Part shown: one piece after another, positions 1 through 9,113 of the stretch | Layout of the letters: every line of letters starts with the position of its first letter | Position numbering within the stretch: position 1 is the first letter of the stretch | Assembly: GCA_026168455.1 (NCBI GenBank) | Contig: CM047426.1 | Coordinates: forward strand, 65,186,842 to 65,250,841 | Length of the DNA: 64,000 nt | Reading direction: 5' to 3' | Source: Theocolax elegans | Taxonomy: Eukaryota > Arthropoda > Insecta > Hymenoptera > Cerocephalidae | The notes under the pieces: model-generated | Told to the model about the DNA's origin: nothing | Seen by the model: the letters and a program-made list of their open reading frames with translations, nothing else | Database searches by the model: none | Translations under genes and position numbers: made by a program

Positions 1-1198
1 CGAGAGAGGTAATAATTACACCAACCTTAACGGAGTGTCCGGAACACTTGGTCGGGAGCAGCAAATCTCTATCTCTCTCTCTCTTTTTCTATCGCTTTCT
101 CTCGCACACTATGGTCACACACGCTATCGTTCGAGATAGTCGAGTCGACCGTCCGTAGAGCTCTGACTCTCGGCGTGCTCGAGAGTCCCGTGTTCGTACC
201 GCGCGCCTGCGCAGTACGTACTCGTGCGCGGCACCTCGATCTCGCGTCGTGCGAGCGTGTCGAGTGCCGCAGTGTTCAGGCTGTATCGGTACGAATCGGC
301 TGTATGGTGTTTGTTGACCTGGTGCAGTGTACCTCTCGGCGATGCTGTAGGACTTCCTCCTGGGTAATTATTACGTCGTTCCGTCTTGCTTATCTCAACT
401 AATTGGTACGGCGTGAGTTTCAGGTACGAAGCTCACCCGCCGCTGCATTGCTGCCCGACGCCGCCTCGATCATCTCTCCACGACGACGACGTACCAGAAC
501 GACCGGTTCCAGGTCTTCAACTACTCCAGGTAATTCCTTCAGTGTTGGGGTCACGCTAGTGTGCGTGTTCAGGTGTTTAGTATTTTGCAAGGTCTGCTGT
601 ACACGTTGTTTGTGTACAGCAACCTAACCTCTTTGTCCTATACTTTCCTTGTACAGCTGTAGTGATTATATACAGCTGTACACGTATTCCCTTGTCTTTG
701 TCTTCTGCCGATTGCTGTTGATCCTCTTCCTTGCTCCTTACCCTTTTAATGCGTATTTGTTCTTATAAATATCTGTTTTACAGCTGTATCTTGCTTGGCG
801 TTGGAGGTTCTTCGGCTTCCTGCCTGAGTACCATCTCATCGCCTTGGCTGCTATGCTGTGAGGCTTCGGAGGGTCCTGGAGACTTCGTAGTGATCGCCTC
901 CCTTGACTATCCTGTTGGCTGTGCCAGACTCGGAGGAGCCCACCTGATGATTTGAGCTCGCCCAAGATCCTCATCGCCAGGATCACCTAGTGCTTCGGCT
1001 GCATGTGTGTGTTGCGCTTGAGGTGGGGTTATTAGACTGTGAGGGTAGGTAGGGCGTGGTTAATGTGCGGGTAGGTAACTAGGAAATAGTATATGGGTAG
1101 GTAGTATAGCTAGGGACTCGTTTAGCTTATCCGGGTAGGTAGGTGTTTGTCAGGGGTTCAGTCGCTCGCTCTTGACATGTGCAAAGCACATTGTCACA
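1..1198 (-). repeat. 3' LTR of element 1, truncated by window start
   Basis: Bases 1-1198 repeat 9390-10587 (offset 9389). All short ORF translations that can be compared are identical. The inner end is TGTCACA (TGTGACA on the element strand), which pairs with the TGTGAC terminus of the other LTR. It carries the four GGGTAGGTA motifs and three TACAGCTGTA palindromes described for the full LTR. Small ORFs here are not genes. Confidence 0.93.
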
Positions 1199-1213
1199 AC
1201 TCCCCCCCACCAA
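1199..1213 (-). other. Polypurine tract of element 1
   Basis: On the minus strand GGTGGGGGGGAGT lies directly against the 3' LTR start. This is the expected plus-strand primer for reverse transcription. The same tract sits beside the 3' LTR of element 3 (55197-55209). Confidence 0.85.
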
Positions 1214-1949
1214 ACCGAAATTACGCGGAAGTCGTAATTTCAATAAAATGCTAACATTAATGCTAAGCTAAAAAAAAATATAACCAATGCTGCTAATTAC
1301 TATTTTGCTTCAAATTTCCTATGCTTATATGATGCTAAAGTTGGTGGGGGTAATTACGCTTGCTTACTTAATAAATATCCAAATAGCCGGTGCTATTGGT
1401 ACGGGGTATAAGTGTATAGTCTCCTTGACTAGCTGCTTGGCTGGAAATCTGTGTATGTATACGCGCTGTATGGTGTATAACTTTTAGCTGCTTTTAAATA
1501 ATTTAAAATTACTTAATATATAACGACGACTGGCCCCAATACATAAAATATACATACTAATATAGAATATTCGCATTTGTTTGAGAGCTCTATCCCTACT
1601 CGCGATACTCTCATACCTCATACTTACATGATGGCAGTCATACACATACTGTTATACAAATATATATATATAAATTCAGGGAATAATGAAAATTGCTAAA
1701 ATAATAAACATGAAATCATATAAAATACAAAAAGAAAATTAATAAGGTGTGGTGAATTATTACCTTCTGCTGCTTGTGAGTTCCTCGTTTTAAACTCTTT
1801 TCAATTTCCGTTTCATTAAATATGATTTAAATTATTTGCTCTGCTTTCCTTACCACCCTTATTGTTTGGGAAAATTGCAAAAGTGGGTTCATAACACTTA
1901 AACTTTGACTTAACAATGTAACGGGGAAAAGGGAAAAAGAAAAAAAAAT
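1214..1949 (-). other. 3' untranslated region of element 1
   Basis: This AT-rich stretch between the pol stop and the polypurine tract has no supported ORF. Its distal part aligns with 54510-55196 of element 3, but the approximately 1.2-kb block that holds the extra ORF in element 3 is absent here. Confidence 0.7.
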
Positions 1950-4900
1950 TTATTTGATCTTTCTGGGTCTACCTCGTTTTCGAGGTGAGTTATTGCTACT
2001 CGGGTTGTTTTGCTGTATATTTTGTGCTATTGGACGCTGCGAAGAGGGAGAATGCATTTTAGGTGGGATAACGTTTCTAGGAGGGATATAACGCTTAAGA
2101 TCATTTACATAGACTTTGACCCTCCGCTTAGTATCTTCGTCTTCAACAATATAATAGTTTGCCGAAACTACTTCTACTACTCTTGCGGGGCCTATGTTTA
2201 TTGGTGCCATTTTTGCTGTAAAATGATTATCTTTTGAGGACAATACCCTATTGCGTCGACATACTCGATCGCCAACATGGTATTGTACTAATCTGCGTCC
2301 TTTATTGTAGTGTCTAGCTTGTCTAGCCACTGCTGTGTCTATATGTCTTCTAACAAGATCATATATTGCTGGAAGTCTATGTAATCTTTCGATCCATGCT
2401 GCTGTATTTGGTGCTGGAGGGGGGTCTGAGGACTCTAGATGCTTTCGTATAAGGGCTGTTGGGATAGGGTTTCTGCCGAAATTTAAAAATGCTGGGCTGT
2501 ATTTAGTTGTAGAGTGGACGACTGTATTGAGAGCGAAGCAGAACTCTCCTAAATGTCGATCCCACTCCCGATGATCTTCCTCAATGAAGCTGTTTATCAT
2601 CGGTTTCAGGTTTCTATTTACCCTTTCTACAGGGTTAGCTTGTGCGAAATAGGGCGGAATTAATGACTGTATAATTCCGTAATGCTGTAATTTCTCTGCA
2701 ACTTGGCGATTTGCGAATTCTGTCCCATTGTCCGAAATTAGGTATTTGGGACAACCCCATCGGTTAATGACTAACTCATCGAACGCTTGGAGTACGCTTT
2801 TTGCGTCGGCTCGTCTCAACGCTTTCATTTCGACATAACGGGTAAATAAGTCCTCAAAGACTATTATGTACCTGAAACCTTGCTTTGATGGAGGTTTCGG
2901 TCCCATTATGTCGACTGCTACTACTGTCCAAGGTCCATCTATGTTCCTGCCTTCCATTATTCCTGCTGGAGCCTGCTGATTGCTCTTGTGAGCTTGACAC
3001 TCTTGACAAGCTCTCACATAATTGCAGGTATCATAGTATATCCCTGGCCAGTAGTAGTAGGTGGCTAACCTTGCATAGGTTTTGTCATTTCCCAAATGAC
3101 CGGCTTGCGGGGTATAGTGCGCTTCATAGAGAGCTTTCTCTCTATCAGCTGCTGGCAGTATTAACTTCCAAGCATCTAGGTCGGGGACTAATGGGTCTAC
3201 AAGGGGATTGGGACGGTGTGCGTATAAAAGGTTGTCTTTTATACATAAATCCGGGTATTTTTGGGGAGATTTTATTACTGCTTGGATCTTCATTTGGTAC
3301 CAAGGATCGCTTGTATTAATTGTGGCTGTAGCTGCTAATGCTGTATCTTCATATGCTCTTGAAAGTGCGTCAGGTACCTTATGGTATGCTCCTTTCCTGT
3401 GCAAAAATTTAAATTTATAATTTTGCAGGATTGTGTTCCATCGAGCCAATCTGCCTGTCGGATCCTTGATGTTGTGAAGCCAGAGAAGGCTGTGGTGGTC
3501 TGTTACCACGGTAAATTCTTCACCTTGAAGGTAACCTTTTAGTCTTTCAATCGACCACAATACTGCCAAACACTCCTTCTCTGTCACCGTATAATTACGT
3601 TCCGCTTTACTCAGTGTACGGCTAACGTAATATATAGGGTGTTCTTCACCATCTATTTCCTGGGTAAGCACACCGGCTATAGCGTAGTCGCTAGCATCGG
3701 TTTGGAGGGTAAAGGGGAGGGAAAAATCGGGTCGGGCTAAAACAGGGGCTTGGGTAAGGGCTAGCTTCATTTTCTCGAATGCATCCTGCTGTTCCTGATG
3801 CCATTGCCATCTGACATCCTTTCGCGTTAAATAGTTTAACGGTGCTCTGTATTCAGCTAATTTCCCAATAAACCTTGAATACCAACCAATTAAGCCAGTA
3901 AAGCGTCTGAGTTGCTTTAAATTGGTTGGGGCTGGATACTCTAGTATCGGTCGTATTTTATCTACATTTGTTTTGAGGCCATCCTCATTAACAATGTATC
4001 CTAGATAAGTTACTTCCGCGCAGCAGAATTCGGACTTGTCTCTGTTTATTTGTAAGTTTACCTTTTTGAGGGCGGTTAGCACTATTCTTAACCATTTTAG
4101 GTGCTCCTCAAAGGTTTTGGCTGTAATTATAATATCGTCCAGATATGCGAATACGTTTGGTTCCCATTCTGGCTTTATAAGCTTGTCCATCATTTTCTGG
4201 AAAATCGCAGGTGCATTCGATAGGCCGTAGGGGACTCGGGTAAACTGAAATAATCCTTTACCGGGAAGTGAAAAGGCTGTAATTTCGCGGCTTTCTGGTG
4301 CTAGAGGGACTTGGTGGTAAGCTTGTGACAAATCAAGCTTACTTATGTAACGACTTTCTCTCAGCTGATCGAGAATGTCGTCCATATTCCGCATAGGGTA
4401 TGCTATTTTCTTGGTTACAGCATTAACCTGCCGAAAATCTATGCAAAAGCGGTATTTTCCGTTTGCTTTCGGGACTATAATTGGGCAGCTGCACCACGGG
4501 CTTTCTGAAGGTTCTATTATGCCTTCCTTTAGCATTCTGTCAATTTCCTCGTATCCAGCCTGCAGCATCCTTGGCGAATAACGACGGTTTCTTTGACGAA
4601 TAGGTTCGGCACCCTGTACATCGATTTTGTGGGAATCTAGGTTAGTTACACCTAGCGTTTTTGGTGTTGGGGGAATCATGTCATTTAGTAGCTGCTGTAA
4701 TCTCCTTTCTTGTTCTGCTGTAGCTCGTTTCAATCCTCCTATGCTTGCTAGGGCAGGTAAGCAACTCGGATCTTTGCCATATGGATAAAAATGATGAATG
4801 ATACCTTTATCAGTCCACCACGTATCGTTTTCATAGCATATATTCATGTTCGCTTTACGTTTAAAGTCGATACCTAATATGCAGTCGTAATGCAAGCCGT

Positions 4901-5270
4901 CTGCTACCTGAAACGGCATTATAATAGTCTCGCCATCTATTTCCATGGTTACATCTATTATACCTTGTATTGGTACTGCTGTACCATCTGCTACTTTAAC
5001 GGCTGAATTGCTGGATTGTCTCAATTTATGCTGTAACAATCTACTCATTCCTCGCCCAATGAATGAGTGTACCGACCCATCGTCAAGTAAAGCTGTAAGT
5101 TTCTGTCCATTTAATTCTATGTTAAAGAAGTGACGGGGATCGATTCCGGGTATTTGCTGTATTAGGGAATTATTTGCTGCTACGTGGGAGGGTACTGACC
5201 CTTTTGGGTGTTTGGGTGAAGAAATACGGGTCTCTATTTCCTCTGGCTGTAGTTTCCCTGGTTTCTGTTT
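1950..5270 (-). CDS. pol: Pol polyprotein of element 1 (protease, RT, RNase H, integrase)
   Basis: The frame opens at 5270 just after a TAA and overlaps the end of gag in the -1 frame, so synthesis is probably by frameshifting. The first Met is at 5048 and gives 1032 residues; numbering here is from it. The protease motif DDGS lies about 12 codons before that Met. RT has FCIDFRQ (201-207), LDLSQAYHQ (238-246) and YLDD (302-305). RNase H has TDASDY near 450, TEKE near 490 and TDHHSLLWL near 517. Integrase has a zinc finger H644/H651/C681/C684 and the catalytic triad D713, D773, E808, with 34 residues between the last two by my count. The C-terminus ends in an AT-hook-like KRGRPRK. All catalytic residues are present and there are no internal stops. 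Domain order and motifs make Ty3/Gypsy certain; the exact clade was not determined. Confidence 0.96.
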   Translation of the reverse strand, partial: KQKPGKLQPEEIETRISSPKHPKGSVPSHVAANNSLIQQIPGIDPRHFFNIELNGQKLTALLDDGSVHSFIGRGMSRLLQHKLRQSSNSAVKVADGTAVPIQGIIDVTMEIDGETIIMPFQVADGLHYDCILGIDFKRKANMNICYENDTWWTDKGIIHHFYPYGKDPSCLPALASIGGLKRATAEQERRLQQLLNDMIPPTPKTLGVTNLDSHKIDVQGAEPIRQRNRRYSPRMLQAGYEEIDRMLKEGIIEPSESPWCSCPIIVPKANGKYRFCIDFRQVNAVTKKIAYPMRNMDDILDQLRESRYISKLDLSQAYHQVPLAPESREITAFSLPGKGLFQFTRVPYGLSNAPAIFQKMMDKLIKPEWEPNVFAYLDDIIITAKTFEEHLKWLRIVLTALKKVNLQINRDKSEFCCAEVTYLGYIVNEDGLKTNVDKIRPILEYPAPTNLKQLRRFTGLIGWYSRFIGKLAEYRAPLNYLTRKDVRWQWHQEQQDAFEKMKLALTQAPVLARPDFSLPFTLQTDASDYAIAGVLTQEIDGEEHPIYYVSRTLSKAERNYTVTEKECLAVLWSIERLKGYLQGEEFTVVTDHHSLLWLHNIKDPTGRLARWNTILQNYKFKFLHRKGAYHKVPDALSRAYEDTALAATATINTSDPWYQMKIQAVIKSPQKYPDLCIKDNLLYAHRPNPLVDPLVPDLDAWKLILPAADREKALYEAHYTPQAGHLGNDKTYARLATYYYWPGIYYDTCNYVRACQECQAHKSNQQAPAGIMEGRNIDGPWTVVAVDIMGPKPPSKQGFRYIIVFEDLFTRYVEMKALRRADAKSVLQAFDELVINRWGCPKYLISDNGTEFANRQVAEKLQHYGIIQSLIPPYFAQANPVERVNRNLKPMINSFIEEDHREWDRHLGEFCFALNTVVHSTTKYSPAFLNFGRNPIPTALIRKHLESSDPPPAPNTAAWIERLHRLPAIYDLVRRHIDTAVARQARHYNKGRRLVQYHVGDRVCRRNRVLSSKDNHFTAKMAPINIGPARVVEVVSANYYIVEDEDTKRRVKVYVNDLKRYIPPRNVIPPKMHSPSSQRPIAQNIQQNNPSSNNSPRKRGRPRKIK
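5197..5258 (-). promoter_or_regulatory. -1 ribosomal frameshift signal, gag to pol (element 1)
   Basis: On the minus strand the heptamer G GGA AAC (5252-5258) is in the correct phase with gag. An 8-nt spacer (5244-5251) is followed by a 9-bp stem, GAGGAAATA (5235-5243) with TATTTCTTC (5218-5226). One pair is G-U here and G-C in element 3. Loop bases GACCC can pair with GGGTC whose complement is at 5197-5201, giving an H-type pseudoknot. The gag stop codon lies within this structure. The pol frame is -1 relative to gag, as the model requires. Confidence 0.85.
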
Positions 5271-7708
5271 TTATTACAGTTGCAATATTTGTAGCTGATT
5301 CCTTGTTTTCCGCAACTTCCGCAGCTTAAAGGGACTGGGCATTCTGCTACCCAATGTCCAAGTTTTCCGCATCTAAAACAAGGCTCTTTAAATTTCCTTG
5401 GATTTATAGGTCTTTGTTCTTCGTTATTTGGCGTGCTGAATTTATTTGGCTTGAATTCCTGCTTTTTTGGTGATTCAGGCCTTTGTTTAGTTTCCTGCTC
5501 TCGTTGCCAATAGCTGCTACTTTTGTTATTCTTTACAGCTTCGCTGTACTGCTGCTTCGACTCTTGCTTGGGAGGTGCTGTATATTTTCTTGCTGCTTGG
5601 GGGCTGTTCTGCTTCAAAGGGTATTGGTGCTGTATTTTCTTTTGTGGGTGGGTGGCTATGGGCGCTATTGACTTTGGGGGTACTACAATATCTTCCGTTT
5701 GACCTGAGGAGACTGCTGCTAATTTACGGCTTTTTGTTTGCATAGGGTCGATGTATGCATATTTCGCTAAGCCGTAATTTTGGATTACTGGTGGAGGTCT
5801 GTACGTTTCGTCCATTAAGCGTCTTGCTTCCTCCTTTTTACCTAGTCTCTGCAGCTGTGTAAAACTATCGAAATGATGTCTTTCGATTCTAGTTCTATAA
5901 CTAGGGTGCAGGTTGCGGTATGCTCTATCCAGCTGCTCGGTTTGAGGCATTTGCGGCTTGATTTGATCCAACATACCTCGTAGCTTAGTGAGGTATGTGG
6001 AGATATCCTCATTCGGTCCCTGTGTCCGATTTTCAATAGCTTGTTTCAGCTGGCTCTGCGTTTCCTCAGTCCCATATTGTAGTCTCAGCGCATCTACAAA
6101 ATCTAGGTAATCTTTCCAGCTACTTTTCTCACGTCTAAACCACTCCCACGCGTCATCATCTAACACTGATGGCAACGCTTTAAATATATCCTGAGTTGAG
6201 AGACCATAACTTTCTCTACATTCCTCAAGATTCGATAAGAATGCCTCCGGGTCATTCTTTTTAGCTCCTTTGAATTGGATATGGTGACGCGAGAATATCT
6301 GTGCTGTCCTTTTCTCCCGTATAAAGGTAGCATCTTCTAGGCAGGTTTCATACGAACGGCTGTATCTGAATGCTGGGTTAAACGTACTTTGCTGTGGCTG
6401 TATGTGTGGGTTAGCTGGGATTGAGTACGTTTCGTTGCTTTCCTGGTGCACTGGAGATTTGCTTTGCTGTCTAGTTTGCTGCTCGATATTTTGCTGATTG
6501 CTGTGTATTTCTATTAATTTGCTGTATAATTGCTGCATTTGCTGTATTTGCTGCTCCAATCGCCTGTATTGTTCATCGTATTTATTTTCGAGCTCTTTTT
6601 CATTATTTTGTGTCTTTTCTTTTGGGACGTTGGGTTCAATAACTCCATCGTCCTCCCAATGGACACTTTGTACATTCCTATGTACACTGCTCAGCTGTGT
6701 GCTGCTTCTGGGGTTATGTCTGTTTTCGTGTGCGTGGCTGACTCTTCTTCCTTGGGTCGCTATTTCGGGTTCTGTATTGCTGTGCAGTGGCGTATTTGCA
6801 GGGCTTACCGGTCTGGGTACGAGTGCAATAGGGGAAAAAGGGCTTGTGCTTACTGGACGAAAAGCTGAGGGTTGGATAGTTTGGGTCGATCTAGGACGGG
6901 TGTCTGTATAAATATTCGTACTGTATGTGGTAACTGGAGCTGTATATTGGGTAAATGGGTTATGTATGAGGTCTGGGTTTGTGGGAGATGAAGGGGCTAA
7001 TGTGTTGATTGGGTAATAGGAAGTCGAATTTATGCTCAACTGCGTCGTTGTTAAGCTTGGGACTGTATGCGTCAATTCCATCATCGAATTATCGCATACT
7101 GGTGACGGTAGGCTCAATCTATATGCTGTAGATTGTGCTTGAGGACGTATTTCTGCGCTGCTTATCCTTAAATTTTCAATATTTAACCGCTGCATATTTT
7201 CTCTCGCGTTGCTGTTCTCCCTTACAGCTGATTGCATTTCCGTTCCATTTTCCATATCTGGTAATGATAATAAATTCTCATTACTTATGGAAATTGGATC
7301 TCGATACTGTCCTCTCGATTGTCCGGTTGGCAATTGAATGTACAGCATCCGTCTTGAGTTACAACTTCTTGCTGGGGCTGTATCTATAGTGATAGTGGGG
7401 ATATTTCCTCTTTCCGATTGCGTAAGGGATAAATCTGTATCAATAATCGGGTTAGCCTCGTCTACTGCTGCATTCCAGTCAGCAGACGATGGTCCGAAAT
7501 TACGTCTAATTTCGTACCTAGCTAACCTATCTCTAATAATTTTACAGTCCGAATCTATATTTATTCCGACTTTGCTTGCATATACCGTGATTCTACCATC
7601 ACTGGTATTGTTAATGCTGCGTCTTATTACACCGGCACCTACTGCTGGTTGTAATACCGATAAATCTTCTCCTAAAATCAAATCCAGGTCATCACCGTTG
7701 TGAGACAT
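5234..7708 (-). CDS. gag: Gag polyprotein of element 1
   Basis: An intact 824-residue structural protein that would assemble virus-like particles and bind element RNA. Residues 1-130 form a conserved N-terminal region also recognisable in element 4. Residues 130-350 are Ser/Thr/Pro-rich and low in complexity. Residues 365-420 are Q-rich and probably coiled coil. About 478-640 resembles a retrotransposon capsid domain (FKGAKKNDPEAFL and DDDAWEWF). The C-terminus carries a CCHC zinc knuckle starting CFRCGKLGH (777-790) and a second cysteine module C-X2-C-X9-C-X-C (796-811). The Met at 7708 follows a long stop-rich leader. The protein is nearly identical to the gag of element 3, differing mainly around residues 300-340. 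Confidence 0.95.
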   Translation of the reverse strand: MSHNGDDLDLILGEDLSVLQPAVGAGVIRRSINNTSDGRITVYASKVGINIDSDCKIIRDRLARYEIRRNFGPSSADWNAAVDEANPIIDTDLSLTQSERGNIPTITIDTAPARSCNSRRMLYIQLPTGQSRGQYRDPISISNENLLSLPDMENGTEMQSAVRENSNARENMQRLNIENLRISSAEIRPQAQSTAYRLSLPSPVCDNSMMELTHTVPSLTTTQLSINSTSYYPINTLAPSSPTNPDLIHNPFTQYTAPVTTYSTNIYTDTRPRSTQTIQPSAFRPVSTSPFSPIALVPRPVSPANTPLHSNTEPEIATQGRRVSHAHENRHNPRSSTQLSSVHRNVQSVHWEDDGVIEPNVPKEKTQNNEKELENKYDEQYRRLEQQIQQMQQLYSKLIEIHSNQQNIEQQTRQQSKSPVHQESNETYSIPANPHIQPQQSTFNPAFRYSRSYETCLEDATFIREKRTAQIFSRHHIQFKGAKKNDPEAFLSNLEECRESYGLSTQDIFKALPSVLDDDAWEWFRREKSSWKDYLDFVDALRLQYGTEETQSQLKQAIENRTQGPNEDISTYLTKLRGMLDQIKPQMPQTEQLDRAYRNLHPSYRTRIERHHFDSFTQLQRLGKKEEARRLMDETYRPPPVIQNYGLAKYAYIDPMQTKSRKLAAVSSGQTEDIVVPPKSIAPIATHPQKKIQHQYPLKQNSPQAARKYTAPPKQESKQQYSEAVKNNKSSSYWQREQETKQRPESPKKQEFKPNKFSTPNNEEQRPINPRKFKEPCFRCGKLGHWVAECPVPLSCGSCGKQGISYKYCNCNKNRNQGNYSQRK

Positions 7709-9097
7709 TTTGATTAATTTATGCAGCTTATTTGTATTAAATACTTAAATAATTATTTTATTTATAGCTCTCTTTAGCTCGATTGCCGTAAAATATCTTA
7801 GCTCTTGTTTAATTATCTTAACTTAAATTAAACATGCCAAGCAAAAGTCCAAAAAAAAAAAAAATAAAATACCAATGAAAGAAAGAAAAAATAATTTTCA
7901 CGCTAAGCTAATTAAATTAAATTCACTTCCACTAAGCCATCCACAACAGCAAAAAAAAATATAAACAAGCTTGTTTTATTATCGGCTGGGCAGTATAGCA
8001 AATAAATACAGCGGGAAATATGTATATATATATGGGTTCAATTATTATTTTGTATCTTATACAGCTTATTATTCAGGGAAATTAATATATACAGCTTTTG
8101 TATACACCACAATATTCCTCAAATATATATTGTTATTATTATTACAATCAATAATTATCGGGTAAATGTGCAAGGGAAACGTGCAAATTGTGCTTATAAA
8201 AATAAATTATACACTGGGTTAGGCAGGCAGCAAATAATAATAAACAAAAATTATTCAGTATTATTTTTGTAACTATTATTATGGGAAGCAATGAGGGAGA
8301 AATTAAATTTTGTTGCAATGGTGTAGCAGGTCAAGCAAATTTAATTATTATTATTTATTCAGCTAACAATAACTAACTAGCAAAATGTGTGATTTAATTC
8401 ACTAAGCATTAATTGTATATAAACAACAGAAAAACCAATTTAATCAAACGTGATAATAGCAGTAGGGATATTAAATAGCATTAATATATTAATATGTGTC
8501 ACTAAGCAAATTATAATACTTAATAAAAAAAAATATTAATATTGCTCAAAGCAGCTTAAATTATTATTATAATTATAAAATGCAGATGTAATTTTAAAAG
8601 AAAATTAATAAAATATTATTTCTTTATTGAAGCACTTACAAAAAAAAAATGTCATGAATACTCGGTTAATATAGCTGTATGGGTTAGAAGGAGAGGGAAA
8701 ATGAATTATATTAATTTTAATATTACACAGCATACCCAAAAAAAAACAACTATACATAACCAAATATGAAAAGCAGTGCAAATAATATTTTAAGAGGAAA
8801 AAAACAAATTTATATTTTCCGTGCACGTGCTCGATTTATAATTATCAAAATGGCCGTCAAAATGGCCGACCGGCTTCTTCCGGTGTGTGTGCGAGCTTTT
8901 CTTAAAGGAATGGAAGGGCAATATGGCCGCTTATTTGCGTCGCGCTTCGACGCTCACAATATTTTTATTTCCGCTCGCTTTAACTACTAAGGAAACAACT
9001 ACAAAAAAAAACTATTGCTGTACGCCACTTTGCAAAATTATTAATTTTTACGCCGAAAACTGATAAATATTACTTAAAGAAAAGATCCCTTAAACAA
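7709..9097 (-). other. Leader (5' untranslated region) of element 1
   Basis: About 1.4 kb of AT-rich sequence between the primer-binding site and gag, with no supported ORF. It aligns only patchily with the leader of element 3, although the gag-pol of the two elements is nearly identical. The last part, ending in the gag start, contains GTATTTAATAC, the point at which the family B LTR fragment joins in element 3. Confidence 0.7.
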
Positions 9098-9112
9098 CCA
9101 CGTTGGGCGCCA
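9098..9112 (-). other. Primer-binding site, tRNA-Lys (element 1)
   Basis: The minus strand reads TGGCGCCCAACGTGG one base after the 5' LTR. It is complementary over 15 nt to the 3' end, with CCA, of insect tRNA-Lys(CUU) as I recall that sequence. This fixes the element orientation and the LTR boundary. Confidence 0.88.
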
Positions 9113-9113
9113 A

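Noticed and set aside
175..986. Small ORFs in the family A LTRs (also at 9564-10375, 40515-41782 and 55422-56689)
   Set aside because: They repeat with the LTR, have no recognisable domain, and LTRs of this type are regulatory.
5483..7703. Plus-strand ORFs of 60-140 codons opposite gag and pol of element 1
   Set aside because: They mirror conserved minus-strand coding sequence and recur opposite the same genes in element 3, so they are antisense shadows.
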